From Candidatus Villigracilis adiacens (GTDB lineage Bacteria > Chloroflexota > Anaerolineae > Anaerolineales > Villigracilaceae), in NCBI GenBank assembly GCA_016703605.1, contig JADJBU010000006.1, forward strand, positions 1 to 64,000: 64,000 bases of DNA, written 5' to 3'. The notes under the pieces were generated by a model that worked only from the letters and a program-made list of their open reading frames with translations, did no database searches and was not told where the DNA came from. The number at the start of each line of letters is the position of its first letter. Position 1 is the first letter of the stretch. Shown here piece after piece: positions 34,819 to 42,971 of the stretch. The translations under genes and the position numbers were made by a program.

Positions 34819-36882
34819 ATGACCAACAAAAAATCGCTCCCCACCGCCCCAAAACGCCCGCATGTGATGACCCAGCACGGCGTCGCCCGCGTTGACGATT
34901 ATTACTGGATGCGAAACAGGGAGGATCCCGAAACGCTGAAATATCTCCACGCGGAGAGCGACTATCTCGATGAGATGCTGGGTCACACAAAGCCGCTGCA
35001 GGAGACGCTCTTCTCCGAGATGAAGAATCGGATTCAGGAAACAGATTCAACCGTCCCTGAGAAAAGAGGCGGCTACTTCCACTATGAAAGACACGAGGAT
35101 GGGAAACAATATCCCATTTTTTGCCGCAGGAAGGGGTTGCTTGATTCCCCCGAAGAAATCCTGCTCGACCAGAATGAACTGGCGGTCGGCAAAACCTTCT
35201 GCGGCATCAGCGGATTCGCGACCAGCCCCGACGGGACAAAACTCGCCTATGTGGCGGATTTCGAAGGGCGCGAGGTGTTCACGCTTTACGTCAAAGACCT
35301 CGAGACCGGCGAGTATTTTCCCGAGACCATTGGCAATGTTTTGGGCAGCGCCTACGAAAGGTTCGGCGTGGAATGGGCAAACGACAATAAAACCCTTTTC
35401 TACGTCACGCTCGATGAAACCCTGCGCCCGGAAAAATTATTCCGGCATGTCCTCGGCACAGACCCGAAGGAAGACGCCCTGCTGATCCACGAGGCGGATG
35501 AAACCTATTACCTTTACCTGCGCAAGACCCGCGACGATGCCTTCATCACGACATATCATTACAGCACGAACACCCGTGAGTTTCGTTTCCTGGACGCGAA
35601 CGACCCGACCGGTACTTTCCGCATCCTCCAGCCGCGCATTCAGGGGCTGGACTATAACGCAGAGCATCACAACGGCAGGTTCTTTATCGTGCATAACGAC
35701 GGCGCGAAAAATTTCAAACTGAGCGTCGCCCCGGCAGGTTCGCCTTCAAGGGAAAACTGGGCAGAGGTCATCCCGCACCGGGAGGATACGCTTGTGGAGG
35801 GAGTCGATACCTTTGCGAACCATATCGTCGTCCATGAACGCAGGGGCGGGTTGAAGCAGTTCCGCATCAGCGACGCGGATGGGGCAGGGGATGTCCGTTA
35901 TGTTCACTTCCCCGATGCTTCCTATAGCGTTTTCCCGGAGGGCAACCCCGAATTCGACACCAACCTCCTGCGGCTGAAATATTCATCGCTGATCACGCCA
36001 AACACCGTTGCGGATGTCAATATGGACACCGGCGAATGGACGACCAAAAAAGTGGATGAAGTGCGCGGGTTCGACAAATCGAATTACCGCCTGGAACGCA
36101 TTCATGCCATTGCGCCGGACGGCGCCCAAGTTCCGATGACGGTCGCTTATCGCAGGGATATGCAGAAGAAGGATGGGACAAGCCCTGCTCTGATGTATGG
36201 ATACGGCTCCTACGGCGCGACGATTGACCCGTGGTTCGACTCGAACCGCCTCAGCCTGATCGACCGCGGATTCGTTTACGTCATTGCCCACATCCGCGGA
36301 GGGTATGACATGGGGCGCGAGTGGTACGAGCAGGGCAAGATGGAACACAAGCGCAACAGTTTCACCGACTTCATTGCCTGCGCCGAACACCTGATCGCGG
36401 AGGGGTACGCCGCGAAAGACAAGTTTGCCGCGCAGGGCGCTTCGGCGGGCGGGTTGTTGATGGGAGCCTGCATGACAATGCGCCCCGACTTGTTCAGGGC
36501 GGTCATTGCCAAGGTGCCGTTCATGGATGTGATCACCACCATGAACGACCCGTCCATTCCGCTCACCACGCAGGAGTACGACCAGTGGGGCAACCCCGCC
36601 GATAAAAAGATGTTCGATTACATGCTTTCCTATTCGCCCTACGATAACCTGAAACCGGCGGATTATCCCAACCTGCTCATCACCACCGGGTTGAACGATC
36701 CGCGCGTGGCGTATTGGGAGCCTGCGAAATTCCTCGCCAAATTGCGCGAGGTTCGAACAGACGACAACCTGACGGTGTTTTATGTCAACTACAGTTCCGG
36801 TCACGCCGGGGCAAGCGGACGGTTCGACTCGATGAAGGAGATCGCCCTCGATTACGCCTTCCTGCTGGAAACGGTCAGATAA
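34819..36882 (+). CDS. ptrB: S9 family prolyl oligopeptidase, oligopeptidase B type
   Basis: 687 residues, the usual length for oligopeptidase B. The N-terminal beta-propeller starts near HGVARVDDYYWMRNREDPE. The C-terminal catalytic domain has the nucleophile Ser in GASAGGLLMG, the Asp in LNDPRVAYWEP and the His in YSSGHAGASGRFD, plus YGSYGATIDPWFDSNRLSLI. It cleaves short peptides, usually after basic residues. I start at the ATG at 34819 behind AAAGGAA; a GTG at 34774 overlaps the previous stop. No signal peptide is seen, so it is probably cytoplasmic. Confidence 0.9.
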   Translation: MTNKKSLPTAPKRPHVMTQHGVARVDDYYWMRNREDPETLKYLHAESDYLDEMLGHTKPLQETLFSEMKNRIQETDSTVPEKRGGYFHYERHEDGKQYPIFCRRKGLLDSPEEILLDQNELAVGKTFCGISGFATSPDGTKLAYVADFEGREVFTLYVKDLETGEYFPETIGNVLGSAYERFGVEWANDNKTLFYVTLDETLRPEKLFRHVLGTDPKEDALLIHEADETYYLYLRKTRDDAFITTYHYSTNTREFRFLDANDPTGTFRILQPRIQGLDYNAEHHNGRFFIVHNDGAKNFKLSVAPAGSPSRENWAEVIPHREDTLVEGVDTFANHIVVHERRGGLKQFRISDADGAGDVRYVHFPDASYSVFPEGNPEFDTNLLRLKYSSLITPNTVADVNMDTGEWTTKKVDEVRGFDKSNYRLERIHAIAPDGAQVPMTVAYRRDMQKKDGTSPALMYGYGSYGATIDPWFDSNRLSLIDRGFVYVIAHIRGGYDMGREWYEQGKMEHKRNSFTDFIACAEHLIAEGYAAKDKFAAQGASAGGLLMGACMTMRPDLFRAVIAKVPFMDVITTMNDPSIPLTTQEYDQWGNPADKKMFDYMLSYSPYDNLKPADYPNLLITTGLNDPRVAYWEPAKFLAKLREVRTDDNLTVFYVNYSSGHAGASGRFDSMKEIALDYAFLLETVR

Positions 36883-37051
36883 AAGGTCTTACGCAGGGTA
36901 ACATAGGTTGCCCTGCAAAGTGTCGCTTTACTCAGCATGGCACGCTTAAAGCGTAAAACTATCACCATGCACAGGCGCGCGCGAGCAGTTGAAGGACCTC
37001 CGGCTCATGCGCGCCGCGCTCAATATAACATCATTCAAGCTGGAGGCTGCA

Positions 37052-37552
37052 ATGAACGAAATGGATTCTGGAAATAATACCGGGAAGTGGATGGCGCTTG
37101 GATGCGGGATCGTATTGGCAATCGGTTTATGCTGTGGAGGCGCATTTGCGGGGCTGGTCTGGCTGGGCGCGCAAAACGCGGATGAAACGGTCCGGATCGA
37201 AATGGACGTCCCCATCGATGCGGAGGTTGGCGGGCCGTACAACTTCACGATCACCGTCACGAACATTACCTCCGCAGAGGTATCCATAGACAGCATCGAC
37301 ATTACAACCGGGTTTCTGGACGGGTTCGTGCTTGATTCAGTAACGCCCGCCTATATCGAAACCTACGAGTTCGACAGCCTGGGCAACACCTATCAGACAT
37401 ATTCCTTCGATGAAACCATCCCGCCAGGCGGAGAAATCCTGTTCAATTTCAGCGGCAGGGCTGTCCTGCCGGGGGATTTCTCCGGCGAAATCGATGTCTG
37501 CGTTACGGTCTTCGCCTGCACAACGAACGTGGTCAGAACGATTGTGAGATAG
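37052..37552 (+). CDS. Membrane-anchored beta-sandwich-like hypothetical protein
   Basis: 166 residues from the ATG at 37052, which has GGAGG six bases upstream. One membrane helix with two cysteines (GIVLAIGLCCGGAFAGLVWL) is followed by an exterior domain rich in Thr, Val and Asp (YNFTITVTNITSAEVSIDS), the pattern of CARDB or DUF11-like adhesion modules. It has no enzymatic motif. Its layout resembles the product of 22748-23260. It lies alone between the S9 peptidase and the converging gltA, with a TATAAC box near 37022. Confidence 0.65.
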   Translation: MNEMDSGNNTGKWMALGCGIVLAIGLCCGGAFAGLVWLGAQNADETVRIEMDVPIDAEVGGPYNFTITVTNITSAEVSIDSIDITTGFLDGFVLDSVTPAYIETYEFDSLGNTYQTYSFDETIPPGGEILFNFSGRAVLPGDFSGEIDVCVTVFACTTNVVRTIVR

Positions 37553-37659
37553 GGGCGCAGCCGGCGGTTAAGTTGTCGGGTTTTTTAGTACATACCTGAT
37601 ATTGCTTACTGATATTACGCAAGAGCGCGACGCGTAAGATGAGTTATTTATCCATAAAA

Positions 37660-37697
37660 AAACTCCCGGGTTCCGTTTGGGCGGAACCCGGGAGTTT
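37660..37697 (-). terminator. Terminator of gltA
   Basis: A 16-bp perfect stem (AAACTCCCGGGTTCCG and complement) with a 6-base loop. On the minus strand it is followed by a T run. It ends 11 bp from the gltA stop and may also serve the plus-strand gene. Confidence 0.88.
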
Positions 37698-37707
37698 CTG
37701 TTTTTAT

Positions 37708-39027
37708 TTACAGCGGCTGGACCGCTTTGGCAACTGCGTCTTCCAACATCTTGGTGGTCAGCGACTTGGGACGTTCGATCGGCATACCGAGAGCGCGCAT
37801 CCAAATGTAGTTGGCGGTGACGCCCAATGCGCGACCGACACCGAACAACACGGTGTAGAAGTCAAATTCGCGCACGCCGTAATAATACTGAAGCGTACCG
37901 CTTATGGCATCTACATTCGGGGCGGGATTCTTGGCTTTGCCCTGTTCCTTGAGAACGGTCGGCACGACGTCAAAGACCATGTCTGCAAGGCGTACCAATT
38001 CATCATCAGGGAAATGCTTCTTGGCAAAATCCATCTGCGCGGTGAAGCGCGGATCGGGCACACGCAGGACGGCGTGTCCGTAGCCGGGGATGACCTTGCC
38101 GCTGTTGAGCGTATCCCAGGCGAATTTATACAGATCATCGCGGGAGGGCACGCCGCCAAACTTGGTATGCACATCCAACAACCAGCCCAGGCATTCCTGA
38201 TTCGCCAGCCCATGCAATGGACCGGCAAGCCCGCTCAAACCGGCTGAATAGGCGAAATAAATATCGGAAAGCGAAGACCCAACCAGATGCGTCGCATGTG
38301 CCGAGACGTTGCCAGACTCATGGTCGCTGTGCAGGATGAAATACAAGCGGGAAAGTTCGGCATAGCCTTTCTTATCCGAGACCTTCAACATGCGGGCAAA
38401 GTTCGCGCCGTAATCCAACTTGGGGTTGTATTTGGGTTTTCCTTTTTCACCAAAATACTTCATACGATAAATGAACGCTGCGATCACGGGGATCTTCGCG
38501 GTCAGGTTGAGGCTGTCTTCAAGGGCAGGTACCCAATATTCATCCTTCTTCATGCCTTTCTTGTATTTGCTGGCAAAGGCAGACGTACGCTCCAACGACA
38601 TGACCGCCAGATTCAGAAGGATCATCGGGTGCGCATCCTTCGGCATCGACTTGAGCATCTTAAAAACGTAATCGGGAACCTCGGCGCGCTGTGCCCATTC
38701 GGCTTCCACTTCGAGCGCCTGTTCCTTGGTGGGGACTTCGCCGATCAACAGCAGATAGAACAAGCCGCCCACCAACGGCATTTTGCCGCCCTTCGCCTTG
38801 GGCAGGGCTTTCAAAACTTCAGGAATGGACATGCCGCGGAAGCGGATGCCTTCCGCCGGATCGACAAAGGAAACGTCGGTCAGCAGGGATTTGATATCGC
38901 GCATCCCGCCGACGATCTGCCCCACCGTTACGGTATCGACCACCACTTCACCGTGTTCCTTCGCCAGAGTTTTAATGCGTTCGCGCCACGCGGGCAATTG
39001 AGCAGACATTTTTTCATGCAAAATCAT
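37708..39027 (-). CDS. gltA: Citrate synthase, mitochondrial-like type
   Basis: 439 residues. It condenses oxaloacetate and acetyl-CoA. The active-site residues are in HSDHESGNVSAHATHLVG (His), GPLHGLANQE (His) and NPAPNVDAISG (Asp). The sequence (RFRGMSIPEVLKALPKA and the ANQECLGWLLD region) is closer to eukaryotic-type citrate synthases than to the short hexameric bacterial form. The ATG at 39027 has AGGAG six bases upstream. mdh precedes it on the same strand, so two consecutive citric-acid-cycle enzymes are probably co-transcribed across a repeat array. Confidence 0.95.
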   Translation of the reverse strand: MILHEKMSAQLPAWRERIKTLAKEHGEVVVDTVTVGQIVGGMRDIKSLLTDVSFVDPAEGIRFRGMSIPEVLKALPKAKGGKMPLVGGLFYLLLIGEVPTKEQALEVEAEWAQRAEVPDYVFKMLKSMPKDAHPMILLNLAVMSLERTSAFASKYKKGMKKDEYWVPALEDSLNLTAKIPVIAAFIYRMKYFGEKGKPKYNPKLDYGANFARMLKVSDKKGYAELSRLYFILHSDHESGNVSAHATHLVGSSLSDIYFAYSAGLSGLAGPLHGLANQECLGWLLDVHTKFGGVPSRDDLYKFAWDTLNSGKVIPGYGHAVLRVPDPRFTAQMDFAKKHFPDDELVRLADMVFDVVPTVLKEQGKAKNPAPNVDAISGTLQYYYGVREFDFYTVLFGVGRALGVTANYIWMRALGMPIERPKSLTTKMLEDAVAKAVQPL

Positions 39028-39049
39028 GGCAGACTCCTATTTAGATATG

Positions 39050-39170
39050 AAGTACAGAGGTACACAGGTATACAGGCACACAAGGGTATAAGTTAGCAGG
39101 CGATATGTTACGTGTTTACATGTCTATGTCTACCTGTTTACTTGTTTACATGTCTACTTGTCCACCGATC
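39050..39170. repeat. Short-unit array between gltA and mdh
   Basis: Units such as GTACAGAG, GTACACAG, GTATACAG and GCACACAAG (39053-39085) face TTTACATGTCTATGTC, TACCTGTTTACTTG and TTTACATGTCTACTTG (39113-39162), so the array could form a long imperfect hairpin. It is the same family as 24590. Confidence 0.75.
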
Positions 39171-40106
39171 TTACAAACTCACCACGCTCTTCAGCGCGTC
39201 ATGCGATTCTTTGACCGAGGCAGCCGATTTCTCGAACATGGCTTTCTCGTCGGCATCGAACTTGTATTCGATCACCTTTTCCATACCGCCCGCGCCGAGC
39301 ATCACCGGCACACCGAAGTACATATCGTTCAAACCGTAATCGCCCTGCATCAGGGTGGCGCAAGGGACGATCAATTTTTTGTCTTTCAAAATGGCTTCTG
39401 CCATCTGCACACAAGCCATGGAAGGCGCATAGTAGGCAGAACCGGTCTTGAGCAAATTGACGATCTCGCCGCCGCCCTTGCGGGTGCGGTTGACGATGGC
39501 TTCGAGTTTATCGGCGGGGAAATATTCCTTGAGCGGAATACCAGCAATGTTCGAGTGACGGGTCAACGGAACCATTTCATCGCCGTGTCCGCCGAGCACA
39601 TAACATTGCACATTTTCAACGGAAACACCGGCTTCCATTGCCACGAAGGCACGCATACGGGCTGAGTCCAAAATGCCAGCCTGCCCGATCACACGCTCGC
39701 GCGGCAGACCGGTCACTTTATGCGTGAGGTACGCCATCGTATCGAGCGGGTTGGTCAAAACGATGAAAATTGCATTCGGTGAGTGCTTCAAGGTTTCAGT
39801 GGCAGCCTTGCCCACGATCTCGGCATTGGTCTTGAGCAGGTCTTCGCGGCTCATACCCGGCTTGCGCGCGATTCCCGCCGTAATGATGATGATGTCTGAA
39901 CCTTTGGTGTCTTCATAATTATTCGTCCCCATCACGTGCGTATCTTTGCCGATAATGGGCATGGCTTCGAGCATGTCGAGGCTTTTGCCTTGCGGCATCC
40001 CTTCGACCACATCCAGCAAAACCACGTCGGCAAGTTCGCGCTCGGCGATCCAATGCGCAGCGGTCGCGCCTGTGTTGCCCGCGCCAACAATCGAAATTTT
40101 CTTCAT
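39171..40106 (-). CDS. mdh: Malate dehydrogenase (LDH-like type)
   Basis: 311 residues. VGAGNTGATAAHWIAER is the NAD-binding loop and LLDVVEG places an acidic residue after strand 2, which favours NAD. ITAGIARKPGMSRED carries the substrate loop arginines, and GGHGDEMVPLTRHS the catalytic His. It interconverts malate and oxaloacetate, the substrate of the downstream citrate synthase. GGAGGAAC precedes the ATG. An inverted repeat that may be an operator lies 54-89 bp upstream. Confidence 0.95.
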   Translation of the reverse strand: MKKISIVGAGNTGATAAHWIAERELADVVLLDVVEGMPQGKSLDMLEAMPIIGKDTHVMGTNNYEDTKGSDIIIITAGIARKPGMSREDLLKTNAEIVGKAATETLKHSPNAIFIVLTNPLDTMAYLTHKVTGLPRERVIGQAGILDSARMRAFVAMEAGVSVENVQCYVLGGHGDEMVPLTRHSNIAGIPLKEYFPADKLEAIVNRTRKGGGEIVNLLKTGSAYYAPSMACVQMAEAILKDKKLIVPCATLMQGDYGLNDMYFGVPVMLGAGGMEKVIEYKFDADEKAMFEKSAASVKESHDALKSVVSL

Positions 40107-40159
40107 CGTTCCTCCAATGGAATCGGCAAAAACGCCGTGTTTTTTGTTAATTTTATCCG

Positions 40160-40195
40160 AAAGTGACCATTATCAAAAGTACAAAATGTCACTTT
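40160..40195. promoter_or_regulatory. Inverted repeat upstream of mdh, possible operator
   Basis: AAAGTGAC (40160-40167) and its exact complement (40188-40195) are separated by 20 AT-rich bases. TTGATA and TAAAAT on the minus strand lie around it at a short 15-bp spacing. A regulator-binding site is possible but unproven. Confidence 0.35.
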
Positions 40196-40201
40196 TTAGC
40201 C

Positions 40202-40238
40202 GCAAAAAAACAGACCCGCCGTCGGGGACGAGTCTGTT
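40202..40238 (-). terminator. Terminator of trxB
   Basis: On the minus strand an imperfect stem (ACAGACTCG with CGGGTCTGT) is followed by seven T. It lies 90 bp after the trxB stop and before the mdh promoter region. Confidence 0.65.
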
Positions 40239-40327
40239 AGGTGGAAAAGATTGGATGTTGGATTCCGCCGCTCGGACGGAGTCAGCCGTCCCCCAGCCTG
40301 AGGCGCAGCCCTTCATCCGCTTCTTTC

Positions 40328-41275
40328 TTAACTGTGGGCTGTTTCCTCTTCCAGCGACTCGAGATAACGGGTTGCCTGGATCGCCGCCGCGGCGCCCATG
40401 CCCGCCGAGGTGACGACCTGCTTGAAGGTGGCATCTGCCGCCTCGCCCGCCGCGAACACGCCGGGGACGTTGGTTTCCATTTTGTCGTTGACCTTGAGGT
40501 AGCCGAGGTCGCTCATTTCAAGCTGACCCTTGTACATTTGGGTGTTGGGTGTATGACCGATGAAGATGAACAAGCCGTCGGTGTCGAATGTGCCTTCTTC
40601 GTTGGTTTTCACATTCTTGAGTTTGAGCGTGGTGAGTTTTTCACCTTGATTGACTTCAGTGACGACCGTATTCAAGACAAAGTTTATCTTGGGATGTTCT
40701 TTGGCACGCTTCTGCAAAATGGCGCCCGCGCGAAAGTCTTCGCGGCGGTGAATGAGTGTGACAGAGGAAGCGTAACGGGTAATAAAGAGGGCTTCTTCAA
40801 ATGCGCTGTCGCCGCCGCCCACCACGACCACTTTCTTATCCTTGAAAAACCAGCCGTCACAAGTGGCGCAATAGGATACGCCGCGACCGGTCATTTCATA
40901 TTCGCCGGGGACGTTGAGATGCACAGGGCTGGCGCCGGTGGCGATGATGACGGTGTCGGCGAAATAGTCGCCGCTGTCGGCGGTCACTTTGTAGGGGCGC
41001 TGGGAGAAATCCACTTCGTGCGCCATGTCGAATTCGACCTTCGCGCCGAAATGCTCGGCTTGCTTTTGGAAAAGCTCGCCAAGCTGAGGTCCGCCAACGC
41101 CTTCGGGAAAGCCGGGGTAGTTTTCGATGGTGTGTGTGAGCGCCGCCTGCCCGCCCAACTGCATCCCGGTCAGCACTACGGGAGCGAGCTCAGCGCGTGC
41201 CGCATACAGCGCCGCCGATAAGCCCGCGGGTCCCGCGCCAAGAATGAGAACTTTTACGTGCCGGTTATCTGTCAT
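40328..41275 (-). CDS. trxB: Thioredoxin reductase
   Basis: 315 residues. ILGAGPAGLSAALYAARAE binds FAD, CATCD is the redox-active CxxC (about residue 137), VVVVGGGDSAFEEALFIT binds NADPH, and GVFAAGEAADATFKQV is the second FAD motif. It reduces thioredoxin with NADPH. I start at 41275 behind CAGGAAAC; the open frame begins five codons earlier. No thioredoxin gene is adjacent. Its own terminator separates it from mdh. Confidence 0.93.
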   Translation of the reverse strand: MTDNRHVKVLILGAGPAGLSAALYAARAELAPVVLTGMQLGGQAALTHTIENYPGFPEGVGGPQLGELFQKQAEHFGAKVEFDMAHEVDFSQRPYKVTADSGDYFADTVIIATGASPVHLNVPGEYEMTGRGVSYCATCDGWFFKDKKVVVVGGGDSAFEEALFITRYASSVTLIHRREDFRAGAILQKRAKEHPKINFVLNTVVTEVNQGEKLTTLKLKNVKTNEEGTFDTDGLFIFIGHTPNTQMYKGQLEMSDLGYLKVNDKMETNVPGVFAAGEAADATFKQVVTSAGMGAAAAIQATRYLESLEEETAHS

Positions 41276-41393
41276 GGGGTTTCCTGCCAATTTTGATTTT
41301 CGTTCACCGTTGAGACGATGGGGGTGGTTTGTTTATTACGGTTTGCATTTTATCAGATGCGCAAGGTATGGAAAGGTTGCAAATTCAGACGAC

Positions 41394-41556
41394 CATGGCT
41401 TTTGCAAGGTCAGGAAAATCTTAACGCGAATTCCGCGAAAAGGCGAATGCCGCGAATTTCTTAATCGGTTTTCGCGTAATTTCGCCCACTTTGCGCGTTT
41501 CGCGTTAAACCCTGCCCCAAATTCAAAGAAACATCAAGCAACTTTGCAAAAGCCAT
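41394..41556. mobile_element. MITE-like element C with 11-bp target duplication
   Basis: About 162 bp. Terminal repeats are ATGGCTTTTGCAAGGT (41395) and ACTTTGCAAAAGCCAT (ending 41556), 15 of 16 complementary. ATTCAGACGAC flanks both sides (41383-41393 and 41557-41567). Inside is a second inverted repeat (TTAACGCGAA...TTCGCGTTAA). No coding capacity. Duplications of this length are seen for some IS4-related families. Confidence 0.75.
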
Positions 41557-41559
41557 ATT

Positions 41560-41616
41560 CAGACGACAGACCGCAGACGGCGGACGACCGACGGCGGTCT
41601 GCGGTCTATCGTCTGC
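41560..41616. repeat. Inverted repeat of the CAGACGAC family
   Basis: CAGACGACAGACCGCAGA (41560-41577) and TCTGCGGTCTATCGTCTG (41599-41616) are near-complementary. The left arm overlaps the target duplication of element C, so element C seems to have landed at the edge of this older repeat. Confidence 0.6.
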
Positions 41617-41677
41617 CGTCAGTTCTTACACTCCACCAACGCAACCTCCACAGTCTCCACATTCTCTGGCGGGGATG

Positions 41678-41705
41678 TCCATATTTCCTCCATAATGGAT
41701 TGATA
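41678..41705 (+). promoter_or_regulatory. Conserved promoter-region block, copy 1
   Basis: Two 11-bp units, TCCATATTTCC and TCCATAATGGA (the second a palindrome), are followed by TTGATA. The same block occurs at 42753-42780. CTCCAC repeats lie just upstream (41630-41660). It stands 35 bp before the small ORF and sulfurtransferase. Confidence 0.5.
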
Positions 41706-41739
41706 AAGTTTGGGCTAAGAAACCACTCGGAGGCTGATG

Positions 41740-41886
41740 ATGAAAATTGCGCTGGCAAAAGTTGTTCGTATTTTCGGGCGGCTGCTTGTATTGGGCTGGG
41801 TCACCACCAAAGCCCTGGATCGGGCAGGCGCCGCAGTAAACTCCCAAGAAGCAGCCGAAGTCGAAGAATCACCTGGAGAAGGATAA
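41740..41886 (+). CDS. 48-residue small protein upstream of the sulfurtransferase
   Basis: The frame reads KIALAKVVRIFGRLLVLGWV then a polar acidic tail (EAAEVEESPGEG). GGAGG stands six bases before the chosen ATG. The stop is followed after 3 bp by the sulfurtransferase ATG, whose ribosome site GGAGAAGG lies in the last codons of this gene, so the two are translated together. The N-terminal half could be an amphipathic or membrane helix. No homologue comes to mind. Confidence 0.6.
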   Translation: MKIALAKVVRIFGRLLVLGWVTTKALDRAGAAVNSQEAAEVEESPGEG

Positions 41887-41889
41887 ACC

Positions 41890-42696
41890 ATGAAACGCGA
41901 AGAGATATTAATTGAAGCCGATGAACTTTTACAAAAAACGAACAATCAAAACATGTTGGTTTTCGACGCCAGCATCACCGATGACATGTATTTGATGGGG
42001 CATATTCCAGGCGCGGCGTATTTCGACCACGAGCGTTTTTCAGACCCCAGCCACCGCTATGAATTTATGATCTCGCCCGGACCCCTGCTAGCCGGGCAGA
42101 TCGGGGCGGCTGGCATTTCCAACGATTCGGAAGTGATCGTCTACGCCTGTGGGATGCTGCCCTACGCAGTCCGCGCATGGTGGGTGTTGCGCTACGCCGG
42201 GCATACCAACGTCCGCATCTTGAATGGCGGGCTTGACGCGTGGAAAAAGGCGGGCGGGCAGGTCGAAAAAGAAGTCCATCAATATGCTCCGGCTGCATTC
42301 AAGGCAAACCTTAATCCGGGGATGTTGGCGGGCAAAGAGGAGGTCCTGGCGTCCATCGAAAATGAAGAGGTTGCCATCGTTAATGTCCTGCCGCAGGTGA
42401 GTTATGAGGCTTCGCATATCGTTGGTTCCTCCTGCCTCTCCGCCCTGGATTTGATGCAAGGCATGGACTACCTCCTGCCAACAGAAGAGCTTTCCCAAAA
42501 GTTGAAGAATGTCGCCCGACACAAACGCATCATTACCTATTGCGGCGGCGGCATCGCGGCGGCGGTCAATGCGGCGGCGCACTTGATGACCGGGCATGAA
42601 AACGCCGCCATCTACGATGGTTCGATGTACGAGTGGCTCGGAGAAGGGCTGCCCGTCAACGGGAATGGGAACTGGGAAATCTGGAAGAACCAATAG
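41890..42696 (+). CDS. Sulfurtransferase with two rhodanese domains
   Basis: 268 residues. The inactive N-terminal rhodanese domain includes MGHIPGAAYFDHERFSD and IVYACGMLPYAVRAWWVL; the C-terminal domain has the probable catalytic Cys in ITYCGGGIAAAVNA, a glycine-rich loop unlike the usual CRxGxR form. It would move sulfane sulfur from a donor such as thiosulfate or mercaptopyruvate. The loop sequence makes the substrate uncertain. It is probably co-transcribed with the 48-residue protein from the block at 41678. Confidence 0.85.
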   Translation: MKREEILIEADELLQKTNNQNMLVFDASITDDMYLMGHIPGAAYFDHERFSDPSHRYEFMISPGPLLAGQIGAAGISNDSEVIVYACGMLPYAVRAWWVLRYAGHTNVRILNGGLDAWKKAGGQVEKEVHQYAPAAFKANLNPGMLAGKEEVLASIENEEVAIVNVLPQVSYEASHIVGSSCLSALDLMQGMDYLLPTEELSQKLKNVARHKRIITYCGGGIAAAVNAAAHLMTGHENAAIYDGSMYEWLGEGLPVNGNGNWEIWKNQ

Positions 42697-42752
42697 CGTG
42701 GTCATCCGTTGACATTTTTCCTACACTCTCTCCACAATCCCTCACCCACCCA

Positions 42753-42780
42753 TCCATAATCCCTCCACAATGGATTGATA
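42753..42780 (+). promoter_or_regulatory. Conserved promoter-region block, copy 2
   Basis: TCCATAATCCC and TCCACAATGGA, two 11-bp units, are followed by TTGATA, matching 41678-41705. Further TCCACAATCCC-type units in the same 11-bp phase lie just upstream (from 42720), behind TTGACA at 42711-42716. MITE A copy 3 is inserted 14 bp downstream. Confidence 0.5.
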
Positions 42781-42794
42781 CATTTAGACAGTAA

Positions 42795-42934
42795 GAGAGC
42801 GTTTCATAAGTCAAAAAAGGCGTGAAAAAGAGCCTCAGCCACAGAGAACACAGAGTTCACAGAGACTTTTTTAAAGGTTTTTCTCAGAGTTCTCAGTGCG
42901 CTCTGTGGCAAAAAAAGAGTTAAGAAACACTCTC
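42795..42934. mobile_element. MITE-like element A, copy 3
   Basis: 140 bp, starting GAGAGCGTTTCATAAG, ending TTAAGAAACACTCTC, flanked by TAA on both sides. It shares GAGCCTCAGCCACAGAGAAC with copy 2. It separates the regulatory block from the membrane protein gene. Confidence 0.75.
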
Positions 42935-42971
42935 TAAGAACAAACCAAATCACTTACCATTGGAGGTAAAA

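Noticed and set aside
41626..41682. An 18-codon minus-strand frame, Cys-rich (ECGDCGGCVGGV), with GGAGG before its ATG
   Set aside because: It looked like a peptide precursor, but the ribosome-like site is the complement of the repeated TCC block, the matching block at 42753 gives no such peptide, and no maturation enzyme is near.
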